A stretch of 22,186 nt of DNA from Prevotella sp. (GCA_017442765.1 JAFRZC010000166.1:1-22186); one strand, 5' to 3'. Numbered from the stretch's first letter, positions 1-10,464 are shown. Notes: a model not told the origin generated them from the sequence alone. Program-made: numbers and translations.

Positions 1-384
1 GACATAGCTGAGAAGCAGAAGGGCGAGCAGCTGAAGGCTGGCTCGTTCAACGTGCTCAAGAAGGGCACCTTCATGCCGGGCGCACAGGTGGCATTCGGAA
101 CGGGCACCAACAAGAAGTTCGGTCGGATTCTGCAGGTCAGCGGCGAGAAATTGTTGGTGAGCGTTTTTGCCGATCGCATAGAGTGTATCACGAAGGGCGA
201 GTGTCAGCTGTTGCCGCTCAACCAGAAGTTCAAGGTAGGCGACAAGGTGAGCTGTGTGAGCTCGGACGAGTATGAGCCGGATTACAAGGTAGTGAAGGTT
301 GACCTGGCGCATGGTCACGTGTGGGTGCAGTACGAGGGCTCGAAATACACACACTGCTACGGCCTGTTTAACGTGATGAAATAG
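1..384 (+). CDS. C-terminal part of an unrecognised protein (5' truncated by window edge)
   Basis: Frame 1 is open from the first base to a TAG at 382-384, giving at least 127 residues, so the gene begins outside the window. An internal GTG at 52 could be read as a start, but the frame continues upstream without a stop (DIAEKQKGEQLKAG...), so a partial gene is the better reading. The visible part is rich in Lys, Gly and Val and has two similar blocks of short beta-like stretches (GRILQVSGEKLLVSVFADRI, and VGDKVSCVSSDEYEPDYKVV then HVWVQYEG), which suggests repeated SH3- or Tudor-like barrels. No signal peptide or catalytic motif is visible. A strong terminator follows at 411-454. I do not recognise the family and assign no function. 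Confidence 0.75.
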   Translation, partial: DIAEKQKGEQLKAGSFNVLKKGTFMPGAQVAFGTGTNKKFGRILQVSGEKLLVSVFADRIECITKGECQLLPLNQKFKVGDKVSCVSSDEYEPDYKVVKVDLAHGHVWVQYEGSKYTHCYGLFNVMK

Positions 385-410
385 TGTGTCAGAGAAGTAG
401 GACATTAGAA

Positions 411-454
411 AAATCCGGACGAAATTTAGAAAGTTCCGTCCGGATTTATTTTTT
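411..454 (+). terminator. Rho-independent terminator after the partial gene
   Basis: An 11-bp perfect stem (AAATCCGGACG at 411-421 pairs with CGTCCGGATTT at 437-447) closes a 15-nt loop and is followed by ATTTTTT. It lies 27 bases after the stop codon of the first gene. Confidence 0.9.
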
Positions 455-536
455 GTGTTTTAGGATTCCTTCGTGAGTGGAGAGGGTTTTCTGCTCAGCT
501 TACTTCAGAACAATCCCATCAACAGCCTTTCATCAA

Positions 537-668
537 GCAAAAGACCGTCTTTTATAAAGTAATATAATATATATTACTCGGTAATAGTATATATATTACT
601 CAGTAAAATAATATATATTACCCGGTAATATAATATATATTACTTCGTAAAACATATTCTTTTGCTTT
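537..668. repeat. Array of six 22-bp near-palindromic units
   Basis: Units start at exactly 22-bp steps: 537, 559, 581, 603, 625 and 647. The first has the core AAAAGACCGTCTTTT. The next four are close copies with palindromic arms GTAATA...TATTAC around a TATATAT core. The last (GTAAAACATATTCTTTTGC) resembles the terminal unit of the arrays at 10712-10822 and 19334-19443. The array lies in the gap between the first gene's terminator and the tRNA terminator. The rest of 385-768 shows no gene. Confidence 0.85.
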
Positions 669-768
669 GCGAAACTTATTCCCTTGTCCTATAATCGTGT
701 AATTCAGCTTGCTGCCGTCCGCATTGTTTCTGCCGTCCCGTTCTTTGGGATGCCGCATTGGGCACAGC

Positions 769-823
769 AAAAAATATCCCCGCAGTCGCCGAAGTTCCCG
801 AAGGAAAATCTTTGTCTGCGGGG
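769..823 (-). terminator. Terminator of the tRNA-Val transcript
   Basis: Read on the minus strand, CCCCGCAG (823-816) pairs with CTGCGGGG (785-778), and a T-run (774-769) follows after ATA. It begins 10 bases beyond the tRNA 3' end. The 30-nt interior contains a weaker hairpin. Confidence 0.75.
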
Positions 824-832
824 AACACCCCG

Positions 833-907
833 TGGGCGCTGAGGGAGTCGAACCCCCGACCCTCTGCTTGTAAGGCAGATGCTCTAAACCAACTGAGCTA
901 AGCGCCC
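833..907 (-). tRNA. tRNA-Val (anticodon TAC)
   Basis: The minus strand folds as a full cloverleaf. The acceptor stem GGGCGCT (907-901) pairs with AGCGCCC (840-834), and the discriminator is A at 833. The D arm is GCTC...GAGC. The anticodon stem TCTGC/GCAGA encloses CTTACAA, giving anticodon TAC. The T arm GGGGG-TTCGACT-CCCTC has one G-T pair. CCA is not encoded and must be added after transcription, as is usual in this phylum. It has its own promoter at 927-958 and terminator at 769-823, so it is probably a single-gene transcript. Confidence 0.97.
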
Positions 908-926
908 TCGCTCTGGAAAAGCGGTG

Positions 927-958
927 CAAAGGTACATCTTTTTCTTGAACCCGCCAAA
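927..958 (-). promoter_or_regulatory. Bacteroidetes-type promoter for tRNA-Val
   Basis: The minus strand has TTTG (958-955), a 20-bp spacer, then TACCTTTG (934-927), matching the Bacteroidetes -33/-7 consensus. It lies 19 bases upstream of the tRNA 5' end. Confidence 0.85.
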
Positions 959-1084
959 TTTTTTAGCAACTTTTCACGTTTTCCCGCAAAAAAAAGTGGA
1001 ACCATAGAGGATTTCCGCCAGAGGGCGGGAGCAAGGCGGGCTTCGCTTAGGGATGTCGGCATAGACATTTGTGTTGAGACGTAG

Positions 1085-1119
1085 AAAAAGAGCACTCCCC
1101 TGGAAAAGGGAAGTGCTCT
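1085..1119 (-). terminator. Terminator after the OmpA-family gene
   Basis: On the minus strand AGAGCACT (1119-1112) pairs with AGTGCTCT (1096-1089). The stem is extended by CCC/GGG past one mismatch and followed by a short T-run (1089-1085). It lies 30 bases beyond the stop codon. The remaining gap (908-1084) holds only the tRNA promoter and a GC-rich imperfect repeat near 1015-1045. Confidence 0.8.
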
Positions 1120-1149
1120 AAGATTTTGGTTTTGATTAACTTTCTGAGA

Positions 1150-2346
1150 TTACTCAACGATGCGAACAGTAGCGCGACGGTTGAAGGAAATCGGAGAGAG
1201 TTCGTCAACACCACCATGACCCTGGGTCTTGATCTTGTTGGCGTTTACACCCATGTTAACGAGCTCGCCGGCAACAGTCTTGGCACGCTCCTCGGAGAGC
1301 CACTGGTTGTGGTCGGGAGTACCGGTTGCGCTGTCAGCATAGCCGTCAACCTTAATGTTAGAGTTGTTCTCAACAGCATACTTGGCCAGTGCGCGAACGT
1401 TTACGAGGTCGTACTTCGAAGCGATGTTGGTCTTGTTGATGTTGAAGAATACAGAAACCGGAGTGGTGATGAATTCCTTAACAGTCTTGCTCGGACCAGG
1501 AGCGGGACCGGGTTTCGGCTGGTTCTTCAGCAGGTTCTGCAGACGTGCGTTCTCAGCGTTAGCCTCGTTCAGGCGAGCGTTGAGGGCATCGATCTGAGCC
1601 TGAGAGAGAGCCTTGATAGCGTCAACATCGGGAACGCGATCCCATGTAGATTTGCCAAGGTTCAGGGTCAAACCAATCTCACCATAGACGTTCTCGTCGT
1701 TGCCACGCCAGATGCGCGTGCCACCGTGGAAGTTACTACCATTACCGTCAATGTCGTTCTCATAGCGGTTCCAGCCAGCCTCAACGTTGACAGCGAGTTT
1801 GTCAGAGAGACGGAACTCGTTCAAGATACCGAGGCTGAGGCCCATAGCGTAGTAGTTCTCGCTCATGTTGCGGCCAACACCACCACCAGCGAACGGAATG
1901 AAGCTCCAGAAACGGTTGGGATTGTAGCCGCAAAGCATGTTGCTCAGGTTGAACAGCACGTGCTCGTTGGCAATCCAGTACTTCGTGTTCTTGGACAGGT
2001 TGTGGTTGGGATAACCATCTCTTGCCACATTGTAACCACCAGTACCATCTACGTCGCGACCCCAGATACCCTGTACTTTGGTACGGAGACCAAGACCAGG
2101 TGTGAACCACTTACCGATAGCGATAGATGCGCCCGGATGTGAACGATGACTCTTGAACAGACCACGGTCAAGGTTGTGTCCGTGCTCCTGCTGAGAATAC
2201 CAAGCATCCCAGTGGAAGTTGCCTTGAACAAACCAGTTCTGCCAGAAAGAGTTGGTGACAACGCTGTGCTTTGTCACTTCTGCGTCCTGAGCCTGAATGC
2301 CCAGAGTTACGCCGGCAAAAGCCAAAACAATTAGTAATTTTTTCAT
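1150..2346 (-). CDS. OmpA-family outer membrane protein (beta-barrel plus peptidoglycan-binding domain)
   Basis: The 398-residue protein starts with a Sec signal peptide (MKKLLIVLAFAGVTLGIQAQ, cleavage near residue 20). Residues about 25-232 alternate aromatic and glycine-rich strands and end in LTLNL, as expected for an outer membrane barrel. Residues 240-273 (QAQIDALNARLNEANAENA) form a short coiled coil, followed by a Pro-rich hinge (278-286). Residues 296-398 are an OmpA C-terminal domain; D338 in GYAD and R354 in SEERAKTV sit where the family binds diaminopimelate of peptidoglycan. The likely role is anchoring the outer membrane to the cell wall, with possible pore activity. It is monocistronic, with a clear promoter about 65 bases upstream and a terminator downstream, consistent with strong independent expression. 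The exact paralogue is not identifiable. Confidence 0.93.
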   Translation of the reverse strand: MKKLLIVLAFAGVTLGIQAQDAEVTKHSVVTNSFWQNWFVQGNFHWDAWYSQQEHGHNLDRGLFKSHRSHPGASIAIGKWFTPGLGLRTKVQGIWGRDVDGTGGYNVARDGYPNHNLSKNTKYWIANEHVLFNLSNMLCGYNPNRFWSFIPFAGGGVGRNMSENYYAMGLSLGILNEFRLSDKLAVNVEAGWNRYENDIDGNGSNFHGGTRIWRGNDENVYGEIGLTLNLGKSTWDRVPDVDAIKALSQAQIDALNARLNEANAENARLQNLLKNQPKPGPAPGPSKTVKEFITTPVSVFFNINKTNIASKYDLVNVRALAKYAVENNSNIKVDGYADSATGTPDHNQWLSEERAKTVAGELVNMGVNANKIKTQGHGGVDELSPISFNRRATVRIVE

Positions 2347-2411
2347 AACCTTTATTTATTTAACAATCAAAATTTGTTCGGTTTGAGATAGACATACCGC
2401 CTATTCGAGCG

Positions 2412-2442
2412 CAAAGATAATATATTTTTTTTATTCCTTCAA
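2412..2442 (-). promoter_or_regulatory. Promoter of the OmpA-family gene
   Basis: The minus strand has TTG (2442-2440), a 20-bp AT-rich spacer and TATCTTTG (2419-2412). The implied leader is about 60 bases and AT-rich, with no Shine-Dalgarno sequence, as is normal in Bacteroidetes. The rest of the 2347-2515 gap is A/T homopolymer runs. Confidence 0.85.
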
Positions 2443-2515
2443 CTTTTTTTGAGAAAAAAAACAAAAAAACGGGAAAAAAACATCTTTTTTTTACTTTTTC
2501 AGCGCATTTTAGGGG

Positions 2516-4315
2516 TTAATGGAGCATATTTTCCATGTCTTCCTGTCGCAAAATACACAAAATGTTTTTTCCGTCGGGAGTGTAGCTGGAGTTCTTACAC
2601 GCGAACAGGCTGTTGATGATGCTCTCCATTTCCTCATTAGACAGCACTTGCCCATAAGGAATGGCGGCATGGCGTGCCATACTGAGCGCAAGCGAGTCAT
2701 CAATCTGCTCGGCAAGTGTCACGTCAACTTCCGCGGCTGTTGCCACCATCTCTGTCACCATCTGGGACAGGCCGATACCCTCAAGGCCGGCCGGGACGGC
2801 ATTGACAGCATAGCTTTCACCTCCGAGCGGAGTCAGCTCAAACCCCATCGCCTCCAGCTCTGGCAGGACTTTCTCAAGCACAATCCTCAGCGACGGGGGA
2901 AAATCCACCACCTCGGGAAACAGCAACTTCTGTGAGGACGGCTGTCTTTCCCGCAGCTGCTCTTTATACTGCTCATATAAAATACGTACATGCGCGCGAT
3001 GCTGGTCGATGATCATCAGGCCCGATCTCACTGCCGTCAGGACATATCTGCCTTTATACTGATAGTGGAGGGGTGACTTTTCCTCTACCGGCATGCTATC
3101 GGCCTGCGTCTCGAACAAATCACCAGGTGCATGGCTCTGTTTCTCCATGTCCCCGTAAAGATCTTCCCAATTCCTTGGCGGGGTCTTTTTCGCTGTATCT
3201 GGCGTTGACTTGAAAGGATTGTACTGCGGGTTGAAGTCCACGCGGGGCATCTTGGCTGCCTCATCGGGGGAAAAGACAGGTATGTCGGGACGGCCCTGCG
3301 TGTCGAACTCAATGGAGGGAACCCCATGATATAGGCCCACCGCCTCTTTCACCGCCGCCAGGAGTATCTGCCAGATGGCCTGCTCGCTCTCGAATTTCAC
3401 CTCCGTCTTTACGGGATGAATATTCACATCAATATTCTGTGGCTCCACCTCAAAATAGATGAAGAACGGCACTTGCTCGCCTGTGGGTATCAGCCGGTCG
3501 AAAGCCGTCATCACGGCTTTTGAGAAATAGGGATGCTTCATGTAGCGGCCATTGACGAAGAAATACTGATGTGCGCCTTTCTTCCTCGCGGCCTCAGGCT
3601 TACCCACGAAACCGTGTATTTTGCAAAGCGACGTATCAACATTTACTGGCAGCAAATCCTGATTCAGCCGTTTGCCAAACACCTCTATAATACGTTGTCG
3701 CAGACCAGCCGCCTTCAAATTGAATAATTCGGTTCCGTTGCTATGGAGTGTGAACGCGATGTCGGGGTTCACCAACGCGATACGCTCAAATGCGGTCAGA
3801 ATATGGTTCAGCTCCGTTGCGTTTGACTTTAGGAACTTGCGCCGTGCGGGAACGTTGTAAAACAAGTTCTCCACCAGGAAATTGCTCCCCTCGGGACATG
3901 AGCAAGGTTCTTGGCCTACAAACCTCGAACCGGCTATCGACAAATGGGTGCCAATATCCTCACCCCTCAGACGTGTCTTCAGTTCCACCTGTGCCACTGC
4001 TGCAATCGAAGCCAACGCCTCGCCGCGGAACCCCATCGTTGTCAGGGCAAACAAGTCGTCGGCCTTGCGAATCTTTGACGTGGCATGCCGCTCAAACGAC
4101 AACCGCGCATCGGTCTCCGACATGCCTTTTCCATTGTCAACAACCTGAATAGAGGTGCGCCCGGCATCAACCACCACAACGTTAATCACCGTTGCTCCGG
4201 CATCAACAGAATTCTCCACCAGTTCTTTAATCACACTGGCTGGCCGCTGTATCACCTCTCCGGCAGCGATTTGATTGGCCACCGAGTCGGGCAGTAGTTG
4301 TATGATGTCGCTCAT
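2516..4315 (-). CDS. mutL: DNA mismatch repair protein MutL
   Basis: MutL links mismatch recognition by MutS to strand removal. The 599-residue protein has a complete N-terminal GHKL ATPase: [10 protein letters not shown] (31-40), DNGKGM (60-65), TMGFRGEAL (93-101) and [13 protein letters not shown] (296-308). A variable linker (about 335-415) leads to the dimerisation domain (about 415-599). The region equivalent to the endonuclease motif DQHAxxExxxxE reads [12 protein letters not shown] (437-448), with Val in place of the first metal-binding Glu. The C-terminal Cys-Pro-His-Gly-Arg-Pro motif is replaced by [10 protein letters not shown]. It is the last gene of the guaB operon, 42 bases after the OstA-like gene. 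No hairpin terminator is evident downstream. Confidence 0.96.
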   Translation of the reverse strand: MSDIIQLLPDSVANQIAAGEVIQRPASVIKELVENSVDAGATVINVVVVDAGRTSIQVVDNGKGMSETDARLSFERHATSKIRKADDLFALTTMGFRGEALASIAAVAQVELKTRLRGEDIGTHLSIAGSRFVGQEPCSCPEGSNFLVENLFYNVPARRKFLKSNATELNHILTAFERIALVNPDIAFTLHSNGTELFNLKAAGLRQRIIEVFGKRLNQDLLPVNVDTSLCKIHGFVGKPEAARKKGAHQYFFVNGRYMKHPYFSKAVMTAFDRLIPTGEQVPFFIYFEVEPQNIDVNIHPVKTEVKFESEQAIWQILLAAVKEAVGLYHGVPSIEFDTQGRPDIPVFSPDEAAKMPRVDFNPQYNPFKSTPDTAKKTPPRNWEDLYGDMEKQSHAPGDLFETQADSMPVEEKSPLHYQYKGRYVLTAVRSGLMIIDQHRAHVRILYEQYKEQLRERQPSSQKLLFPEVVDFPPSLRIVLEKVLPELEAMGFELTPLGGESYAVNAVPAGLEGIGLSQMVTEMVATAAEVDVTLAEQIDDSLALSMARHAAIPYGQVLSNEEMESIINSLFACKNSSYTPDGKNILCILRQEDMENMLH

Positions 4316-4357
4316 CGCAAAGGAGTATATTATATTCTTTTATTTTAATATTCTATC

Positions 4358-6070
4358 TTACTGAAGAGTTCTTCGTGGACCGGTTCTTGTTTGCGACGGA
4401 ATTACAGGCCGGTCTATCGGCTTCAGTTTCTGGTTGTCGGGCTTCCCAGCCACGCGGAAGATGTCGTTTTTATCTTTGGGACGCACATCCTCAAACCACC
4501 CAAAGCCCTTCAGTTTGTATTTCTCCGGTGGTATCTGTGTCAGGGGATAGTAGGTGGCCTTCACCGCCGAGGTACATATCTTCTCCAGTTGCCGCTCTTC
4601 GGTCAGGAACATACGCATCGTGTCGGTCTCCATATAGTTCAAGGCCATGAGCGTGCTGTCCTTGTCGTCGACAGGATAATAGATACCCCTGACATTTCCT
4701 GTCCACACAACCCTTCTCACCTTTCCGTCCTCAAAAAAGGTTCCCAGACTATCGGCCAGCACCTGGTTGTAATGGTCCATGTCGTCGAGCCGTTCTATGC
4801 TGAGTGCCTGTCTGAGCACACGCGCCTCGCGCACTGTGCTGTCGTTGAGAAAAACTTTTATCTCTTCGCCCAACAACTGCCGGTTCTCATTCCATGCGAT
4901 AGGATCTTTGTACATGGTCATGCAGGTGTCGAGCGAGCTGAACACAAGGGAATCGCACACGGCCTGCACGTCAGTCCGATAGGCGCGGGCGTTTCGATAG
5001 CCATGTACCTTCCGATAGACCGAGTCGGTGTCAATGTTGAATGTCTCTATACGCAATGTGTCGGCGTGCATAAAGAGTGTGTCAGCTTGCGAATACTCTT
5101 TCACCAAAGCATTCGTCGTAGCATAGCCTGCTCCCGTCTTCTCATTATAGACAAGTTCCTCGCAATGGAGCTCGTTCTTGTTCTCACGGTCAATATAGAT
5201 AACATTCCCGCGCCCTCGATTATATCCCGTTGCCTTGTCGTGTATCAGCGTATCACCGGCAATGGTCTTCATTTTATCAACGATGGTCGAACGCCCGTAT
5301 AGATTTGCCTGATCGCTCTTTGTGTCAAAATAGGCATCCTCGGTTTCTATCGTGCTTGTCCCGCTTTTAATCGACGAGGGCTTCAGCGTTCCGCGTCCGC
5401 CATCAGAAGCATATTTTCCCACAACGTGGGCCAGCGACTTGCGGGTATCATAGTAAAGCGTGTCAGTACGGATGGTGTGCTTCGGACTGGTCAGCTCCAC
5501 GTTGTAATAAAACTCCGCCTCGCGCGTCTCCGTGTTGTATTGTCCCCAGTCGGCTGTCAGCCGGTCGTTGCCGTCGATGAGCTCGCCGCCGTCGAAGAAA
5601 TAGGCATTGCCGTAGAAGCGGTCGTAGTTCAGACTATCGCAACGCAAGGTCTGCTTACGATGGCGCAGCACCACGTTTCGTCGAGCCTCCATCATCTGGC
5701 TCTGGCCGTCGTAGCGTGCCCGCTCGCAGGTCAGCGAGAGCGTATCGCCCTGCGTGAAGCGCACATGTCCGAAGGCACGGAATGAATTTGACTCCTGATA
5801 ATAGTAGGCACTGTCGCACCATAGCTGAGAGCCTGCATGACGGAAATGCACATGCCCTTTCACAATCTGTGCGTCGGGATTTGTCCCGAACGCATCGTGT
5901 TTCAATTCATCAGAGTGCACCAGATAGACCCGCTCGTCGGTCTTGCCCTTTCCCCGTCCGCGTTGTGCGGTGACGGTCTGCACAAGACCGATGGCAAACA
6001 GGCATAAAACCATTTCCCAAACGATTTTATGCCCGAAGATACTTTCCTTATGGTGCTTTCCTCCGATCAT
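4358..6070 (-). CDS. OstA/LptA-like LPS-transport family protein
   Basis: This 570-residue protein begins with a hydrophobic export signal (residues about 15-36, ending TVTAQ), so it should be periplasmic or outer-membrane associated. The region from about 46 to 300 contains repeated short beta-strand units typical of the OstA/LptA fold: VYLVHSDEL, VKGHVHFRHAGSQLWCDSAY, HVRFTQGDTLSLTCERARYDG and RRNVVLRHRKQTLRCD. Such proteins form the LPS-carrying bridge across the periplasm. The protein is much longer than E. coli LptA (about 185 residues) and appears to carry extra repeats in its C-terminal half. The start ATG overlaps the stop of the SurA-like gene (ATGA), implying translational coupling. 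LptB, the ATPase of the same pathway, is encoded at 16659-17483. Family assignment is good; the exact role is inferred. Confidence 0.85.
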   Translation of the reverse strand: MIGGKHHKESIFGHKIVWEMVLCLFAIGLVQTVTAQRGRGKGKTDERVYLVHSDELKHDAFGTNPDAQIVKGHVHFRHAGSQLWCDSAYYYQESNSFRAFGHVRFTQGDTLSLTCERARYDGQSQMMEARRNVVLRHRKQTLRCDSLNYDRFYGNAYFFDGGELIDGNDRLTADWGQYNTETREAEFYYNVELTSPKHTIRTDTLYYDTRKSLAHVVGKYASDGGRGTLKPSSIKSGTSTIETEDAYFDTKSDQANLYGRSTIVDKMKTIAGDTLIHDKATGYNRGRGNVIYIDRENKNELHCEELVYNEKTGAGYATTNALVKEYSQADTLFMHADTLRIETFNIDTDSVYRKVHGYRNARAYRTDVQAVCDSLVFSSLDTCMTMYKDPIAWNENRQLLGEEIKVFLNDSTVREARVLRQALSIERLDDMDHYNQVLADSLGTFFEDGKVRRVVWTGNVRGIYYPVDDKDSTLMALNYMETDTMRMFLTEERQLEKICTSAVKATYYPLTQIPPEKYKLKGFGWFEDVRPKDKNDIFRVAGKPDNQKLKPIDRPVIPSQTRTGPRRTLQ

Positions 6071-7500
6071 TTAATCCAACCCTGATACTTGAAGTCACAG
6101 GTCTTGTAGCGGTCGGACATGCGCACATAGGTGGTTTTTATCTTATCCACCACCCACTGGTGCAGGAAGTCTTCCCGCTCCTTCTGCAGCACGATGCTCT
6201 TCAGCACCTGATAGTCCTCGGCGATTGTGGCCCGATGGGCTGCTGTGCGTTTTTTCAGTTTCACGATAGCACATACGGTCTTTCCTTTACTGTTTATCAT
6301 CTGAAAGGCTTTCGACACCTCGCCCTCCTTCAGTCCTTCCACGGCAACAGCCACCTCGGTGGGCAGGTCTTTCATCTGGAAGCGCGATGTGCGGTTGCCG
6401 TAGTCGTCGGTATAGGCCATCAGTCCGTGATTGCTCCTTGTGTCTTTGTCGTCGGAGACGTATGTGGCCGCATCTTCAAAAGTGAACTTCCCCTCGCGAA
6501 TATTGTCGGCGATGGAGTCGAGTCTGAGCTTACCTTCCTCAATGGCCTCTGCCGACACTTTCGGCTTTAGCAGGATATGGCGCACATTCACCTTGTCGCC
6601 GCGCTTGTCTATCAGCTGGATGATATGGTAGCCGAACTCAGACTCCACAATTTTCGACACTTTCTTCGGGTCGGTAAGATTGAAGGCAACGGTGGCAAAT
6701 GCCGGGTCGAAAAGGCCACGCCCCGTATAGCCGAGCTCACCGCCCTGTCGGCTGGAGCCGTCCTCGGAGTAGAGGCGCGCCAAGGCTGCAAACGTCATCT
6801 CGCCGCTGTTCACTTGCTCTGTGTATTCGCGCAGTTTGTTTTTCACCCGGTTGATTTCCTCGATGTCAATCTTCGGCTGCTTGGTAATGATCTCCACCTC
6901 TACCTCTGTCGGAACAAACGGGATGCTGTCTTCCGGCAGGTTGCGGAAATAGTTGCGCACATCCGAGGGTGTCACCGTGATGTCCTCAACGAGTTGCTCG
7001 CGCATTTTCTGCACCAGTTTCTGGTTCTTGAAATCGTCGTGCATCTGTGTGCGCATCTGTGTCACCGTCTGTCCGCGCAACTCCTCAAGCCGTTCTTTCG
7101 AACCGGCTATCTGTATCCAGCGGTTGATTTGCATCTCCACTCCCTGGGCGATCTCCGACTCCGTCACCTCGATGGAGTCGATGGCAGCCTGATGGAGATA
7201 GAGCTTCTGCACGGCGAGCTCCTCGGGAATGACACAGTCGGGGTCGCCGCCCCAGCTCACTCCCTCCACTTCGGCCTGAAGGCGCATGGCCTCGATGTCG
7301 CTTTTGAGGATGGGCTCGTCGCCTACCACCCAGACGACCTCATCGACAATACTGTTGTCGGGCACCAGCCGGCGCTCAATCTTTGTTCCCGTCGAGTCGT
7401 CGTCGGTCGCGGGGGCGGTTGTCCTTCCGCCTTTTGCGCTCATGCCACATACCAGTAGCAATGCTGTGAATGCGGCGAAATATTTTAGTTCCTTGTTCAT
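6067..7500 (-). CDS. surA: SurA-like periplasmic peptidyl-prolyl isomerase/chaperone
   Basis: SurA-type proteins escort unfolded outer membrane proteins through the periplasm. The 477-residue product starts at the ATG at 7500, which shares one base with the upstream stop (TGATG); a TTG one codon earlier is unlikely. It has a signal peptide (about 1-22), a SurA N-terminal helical region (about 50-190), then two parvulin rotamase domains. The first (about 200-300) contains LARLYSEDGSSRQGGELGYTG and SEFGYHIIQLIDKR. The second (about 304-415) begins VNVRHILLKPK and is more degenerate. A helical tail closes the protein. It sits between another PpiC-type isomerase and an LPS-transport protein, which fits outer membrane biogenesis. 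The SurA name rests on architecture. Confidence 0.85.
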   Translation of the reverse strand: MNKELKYFAAFTALLLVCGMSAKGGRTTAPATDDDSTGTKIERRLVPDNSIVDEVVWVVGDEPILKSDIEAMRLQAEVEGVSWGGDPDCVIPEELAVQKLYLHQAAIDSIEVTESEIAQGVEMQINRWIQIAGSKERLEELRGQTVTQMRTQMHDDFKNQKLVQKMREQLVEDITVTPSDVRNYFRNLPEDSIPFVPTEVEVEIITKQPKIDIEEINRVKNKLREYTEQVNSGEMTFAALARLYSEDGSSRQGGELGYTGRGLFDPAFATVAFNLTDPKKVSKIVESEFGYHIIQLIDKRGDKVNVRHILLKPKVSAEAIEEGKLRLDSIADNIREGKFTFEDAATYVSDDKDTRSNHGLMAYTDDYGNRTSRFQMKDLPTEVAVAVEGLKEGEVSKAFQMINSKGKTVCAIVKLKKRTAAHRATIAEDYQVLKSIVLQKEREDFLHQWVVDKIKTTYVRMSDRYKTCDFKYQGWIK

Positions 7501-8924
7501 CAATGGTTATTCACTGTATTGACTACATCTTTGTTCACCACTACCGGATAGCGTTTCCTGAGGTCGGCTACCCATTGTTTCTCCAGTTCTTCCTGATAGT
7601 TGGAGATGACGGCGTTCTTCACGTCGGTATAGCTCTGCGGTGCTTTCAGCATTTTTCCGTAAGTACCGTCGTAGGGGAAGTCCTTGACGGCTTTCACCTT
7701 CGCATCGGCTTTCTTGAATTGCAGGCTGTCCACCAGCCCGTCGTCGCCAGCCTTGAAGATGCCTATCTTCACGCGGATGCGGAGCGTGCTGTCATTGTTG
7801 AAGGTCTGCCGCAGCACTTCGCCCCATTTGTCATAGGCCACGCCCTTCACGGCTTTCTGCACGTTCTTCACGTCGGCCGCCTCCTTTGTGTGGTAGGACA
7901 TACCCTTGAATCGCGGCTCGTCCCACTTAAAGTCTTTCTTATGCTTCTTGAAGTACTGCTCCAGTGCGGCCTCATCCTTCGATGCCTTCTCCCACACGGT
8001 CTGGTTGCTGATTTCATAGAGCAGCAGTCCGTCGTGGTATTCCTTGATGAGGTAGGCCAAGTCAGAGTCGGCGGCGGTCATCTCGGCAGTTTTCTCTGCC
8101 AAGACAGCCTCAGGCGTAGTGCCGCGGTCAGTGGCTATCTGTTGCAGTTTCTCGTCGATAATCTTGTTGCGAATGCCACGGCTGTCGATGAAGCGGCGTA
8201 TATCGGTGCGCACACTGTCGTAGGGGAAGAAGTTTTGCTTGTCAACCATTTTGATGATATGCCAGCCGTAGGGCGACTGCACGGGTTTGCTGGTCTCGCC
8301 CACCTTCAGGGCGAAGGCCGCGTCCTCAAACTCTTTCACCAGCTGTCCTTTCTGGCACCAGGGCAGTTCGCCTCCCTCTTTTGCCGAGCCCGGGTCCTGT
8401 GAGTGTGTCTTTGCCAGCTCGGCAAAGTCGGCACCGGCTTGCAGTGCGTTGTAGATAGAGTCTATGCGCAGTTTGGCCTGTTGCTGCTCGGCTTCGGGCG
8501 CGGTTTGGCGGGCCATGACGAGGATGTGTGCGGGTTTGATGAGTCCGCCCATCGAGTCAATGCGCTGGCGTGTCTCCTCGTAGATGCTGCGTGCCTCGCG
8601 CTCCACGTCGTCGTCGTTGATCATGGCCGGACGGATCTGCTGGTCGCGATAGCCGGCAAACTCTTTCTTGAACGAGGTGAGCGTGTCCATGCCCGCGTCG
8701 ATGGCGGCCTGCACCTTCAGCTTGTAGTTGATGAAGAGATCGACATATTCCTCGATGCTCTTCTTGTCAACCACGCCCTCGGCGTTGTTCTTGTTATACG
8801 AATACTCAAATTCCGAACGCGACACAGGCTGACCGTTCACGGTCATGATGGTCGGATCGCTCTGCGCAAATGCCATGCTGCTCATCATGAGCAGGGCACC
8901 CAATAATAATTTTGCTTTCATCAT
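7500..8924 (-). CDS. Periplasmic PpiC/parvulin-type peptidyl-prolyl isomerase
   Basis: The 474-residue protein has a signal peptide (residues 1-20, ending MAFA|Q). A SurA-like N-terminal helical region (about 25-125) precedes one clear parvulin domain (about 131-229) with KPAHILVMAR, FAELAKTHSQDPGSAKEGGE and SPYGWHIIKMVDK. The C-terminal half (230-474) is helical and charged and lacks a second recognisable rotamase motif, unlike its downstream neighbour. The likely role is folding of secreted or outer membrane proteins. Two adjacent ATGs (8924 and 8921) are possible starts. The gene lies 24 bases after guaB, and its stop overlaps the start of the SurA-like gene, so the two isomerases are probably made together. 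Confidence 0.87.
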   Translation of the reverse strand: MMKAKLLLGALLMMSSMAFAQSDPTIMTVNGQPVSRSEFEYSYNKNNAEGVVDKKSIEEYVDLFINYKLKVQAAIDAGMDTLTSFKKEFAGYRDQQIRPAMINDDDVEREARSIYEETRQRIDSMGGLIKPAHILVMARQTAPEAEQQQAKLRIDSIYNALQAGADFAELAKTHSQDPGSAKEGGELPWCQKGQLVKEFEDAAFALKVGETSKPVQSPYGWHIIKMVDKQNFFPYDSVRTDIRRFIDSRGIRNKIIDEKLQQIATDRGTTPEAVLAEKTAEMTAADSDLAYLIKEYHDGLLLYEISNQTVWEKASKDEAALEQYFKKHKKDFKWDEPRFKGMSYHTKEAADVKNVQKAVKGVAYDKWGEVLRQTFNNDSTLRIRVKIGIFKAGDDGLVDSLQFKKADAKVKAVKDFPYDGTYGKMLKAPQSYTDVKNAVISNYQEELEKQWVADLRKRYPVVVNKDVVNTVNNH

Positions 8925-8948
8925 GTATGTTTATTTATTTTAATTCCG

Positions 8949-10430
<1,482 letters not shown>

Positions 10431-10464
10431 TTAATGTATAAAAAACAACTCCTCTTTTAGGCTG

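Noticed and set aside
537..668. CRISPR array
   Set aside because: The 22-bp units follow one another with no unique spacers, and no cas genes are present.
618..929. 103-residue minus-strand reading frame containing SSVGLEHLPYKQRVGGSTPSAP
   Set aside because: It is a translation through the tRNA-Val gene, its terminator and the 22-bp array. This peptide type is a known artefact of translating tRNA genes.
898..1095. 65-residue minus-strand frame upstream of the tRNA
   Set aside because: It overlaps the tRNA promoter and the OmpA terminator, and shows no family features.
1126..2142. Long plus-strand frame of 338 codons opposite the OmpA gene
   Set aside because: It is antisense to a clear OmpA-family gene with signal peptide and domains; its composition (Val/Leu/Thr-rich) is a shadow of that codon usage. 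The same applies to long plus-strand frames opposite guaB, recQ, tig and der.
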